This document shows positions 41,448-42,417 of a stretch of 42,417 nucleotides of DNA, one piece after another (positions within the stretch are counted from its first letter, which is position 1; each line of letters begins with the position of its first letter). Origin of the DNA: Gammaproteobacteria bacterium (GTDB taxonomy: Bacteria; Pseudomonadota; Gammaproteobacteria; Steroidobacterales; Rariloculaceae); contig PKRJ01000029.1 in assembly GCA_017577365.1 (NCBI GenBank), positions 1 through 42,417 of the forward strand, written 5' to 3'. The notes beneath the pieces are model-generated. The model was not told the origin of the DNA. It made no database searches and saw only the letters and a program-made list of their open reading frames with translations. The translations under genes and the position numbers were made by a program.

Positions 41448-42417
41448 CTACGCGTCGGACGACGCGGCTTCGATCAGCTCGATTGTCTTCTCGAGAATAG
41501 GATCTCGACCCGCGCAATACCTACGGCACGGCTCGACGACGATGTCGGGCTCGATCCCGACACCCTCGATGCGTCCGATTCCGGGCAGTGCTCCTCCGCC
41601 GCCGACGGCGAGAAGGAGGAGATACTTGTCGTCGAAGAAGCGAAAAGGCGATGCGCCCAAGAAGTAACCCGCGGTCTTCGAGCCGACCAGTATCCCGAGA
41701 CCGTCTCGCTTGATGATCCCGGTCAGCATCTCCTTACCGCTTCGAACGCTGTCGTCGATCAAGAAATACTTGGGCACCGCGCGCCAGAATGCGCTCTCGC
41801 GGAGCGTGGTCAGGTAATCCTCGCTCGTACCTCCGTAGCCGCCTCGATAATCCATCACGAGCGCATCGACCCGATCGTTCTCGAAGCGCTCGAGCGCGGC
41901 CTCCATGCTTTCGAGGATGGCGTCTCGCGCAGTCCACAAGTGGAAATAGCCGATGCGCTTGCTGCCTACGGAGATGATTCTCTCCGAAGCTCGCGCCGCA
42001 TCGACGAACCCGCGCATCACGCTTTGCCTCCTCGTTTCGAGGGAAACGGTTCGGACGATGCGGCCGTCGGACGACAAGCCGAGAGTGGATACACCGGGAC
42101 CGAATCCGAGGGGAGAAAACTCTTCCCCGGCGATCGCGAGCAACTCATCGCCGACGCGCACGCCTACCTTCGCGGCGGGCGAGCCTTCGAGAACGTGTTT
42201 CACGAACCACCGTCCGCCCTCCCGTTCGGGCCAAATCCCCGAGAAATCGGTTTCATAGGCGCCGTCTTCCGCAAACAAGGAGTTGAGGCCCCAGTAATGC
42301 ACGTCCTGACGGGTATAGAGCGCGGTATGACTAGCGCCCAGCTCCTCGAGCAGCGTGTTGATGGCCGAAGCGACACGATCGGCGTCAGCCGCGCAGTCGA
42401 TCTGGTCTCGGTAATGA
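41448..42417 (-). CDS. S41-family peptidase (C-terminal processing protease-like), partial
   Basis: The frame is open to the window end, so the N-terminus is outside; the last visible part reads 'INTLLEELGASHTALYTRQD'. A PDZ domain follows (GRWFVKHVLEGSPAAKVGVR, VGDELLAIAGEEF), then the S41 core: 'RIGYFHLWTARDAILESMEA', 'DALVMDYRGGYGG', the serine/lysine block 'IDDSVRSGKEMLTGIIKRDG' and 'ILVGSKTAGYFLGASPF'. The serine of RSGKEM is the expected nucleophile. It cleaves proteins in the periplasm, generally near unstructured C-termini. The last 20 residues contain a CRRYCAG pair of cysteines. Confidence 0.9.
   Translation of the reverse strand, partial: HYRDQIDCAADADRVASAINTLLEELGASHTALYTRQDVHYWGLNSLFAEDGAYETDFSGIWPEREGGRWFVKHVLEGSPAAKVGVRVGDELLAIAGEEFSPLGFGPGVSTLGLSSDGRIVRTVSLETRRQSVMRGFVDAARASERIISVGSKRIGYFHLWTARDAILESMEAALERFENDRVDALVMDYRGGYGGTSEDYLTTLRESAFWRAVPKYFLIDDSVRSGKEMLTGIIKRDGLGILVGSKTAGYFLGASPFRFFDDKYLLLLAVGGGGALPGIGRIEGVGIEPDIVVEPCRRYCAGRDPILEKTIELIEAASSDA

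Noticed and set aside
1..42417. tRNA, rRNA, CRISPR or insertion sequence
   Set aside because: I looked for T-arm motifs, regularly spaced repeats and transposase motifs and found none that stood up.

Overview
The window reads as a chromosomal segment of a high-GC Gram-negative bacterium. The evidence is two TonB-dependent outer-membrane receptors, many Sec signal peptides, a DsbA-type fold remnant, a CreD-type inner-membrane protein and PQQ-glucose-dehydrogenase remains. The family mix (DUF6152, secreted proteins with a VGRWEGDTLVV motif, DUF3237, SnoaL-like proteins, large TonB receptors) suggests a gammaproteobacterium of the Steroidobacter/Woeseia type. That placement is an inference from memory of gene content, not a measured phylogeny. 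I saw no rRNA, tRNA, CRISPR array or intact transposase.

Layout. 1-1.3 kb: a partial thiolase divergent from a LysR regulator. 1.3-4.8 kb: a DsbA-like remnant, an ECF sigma factor overlapping a zinc-finger anti-sigma/bactofilin-like fusion, and an AlkD-like DNA repair protein. 4.9-8 kb: two abutting gene stumps (GlxA-type AraC and GlcG/HbpS), an HTH/HEAT-repeat pair, and a GT4 glycosyltransferase. 8.3-11.4 kb: a receiver-YfiR composite reading frame, a TonB receptor remnant, and a prolyl-4-hydroxylase-like oxygenase. 11.5-14.5 kb: a 1010-aa TonB receptor. 14.9-16.9 kb: an ECF41 sigma factor with a carboxymuconolactone-decarboxylase/cupin operon, each preceded by a match to the ECF41 promoter. 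17-18.3 kb: a macrodomain protein and a TetR regulator.

18.5-25.6 kb is the most interesting stretch: a co-oriented minus-strand locus. In transcription order it holds a tandem-DUF3237 secreted protein, a NylB-like serine hydrolase, a control region with four GTTA-N7-TAAC dyads, DUF6152, two overlapping paralogous secreted proteins, a TonB receptor and the TetR gene. I infer a TetR-controlled outer-membrane uptake and periplasmic processing system for an unknown hydrophobic or organic substrate.

25.7-31.7 kb holds aquaporin Z, DUF1801, SnoaL-like, MFS, a LytS/LytTR-type two-component pair and a DUF4019 lipoprotein. 31.7-34.3 kb holds a highly folded intergenic element and an SxtI-SxtJ-DUF5989 operon around a NodU-type carbamoyltransferase. 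34.3-42.4 kb holds CreD, a frameshifted aldo/keto reductase divergent from an MmyB-like regulator, a methyltransferase, a SnoaL-like secreted protein, a partial S41 peptidase, and remnants of a LysR protein, an alpha/beta hydrolase and a PQQ glucose dehydrogenase.

A recurring theme is the number of stumps and frameshifted genes, about nine in 42 kb. This points to ongoing deletion and rearrangement, or partly to indel errors in the assembly. The two single-indel cases (cupin and aldo/keto reductase) are the ones an assembly error could explain.
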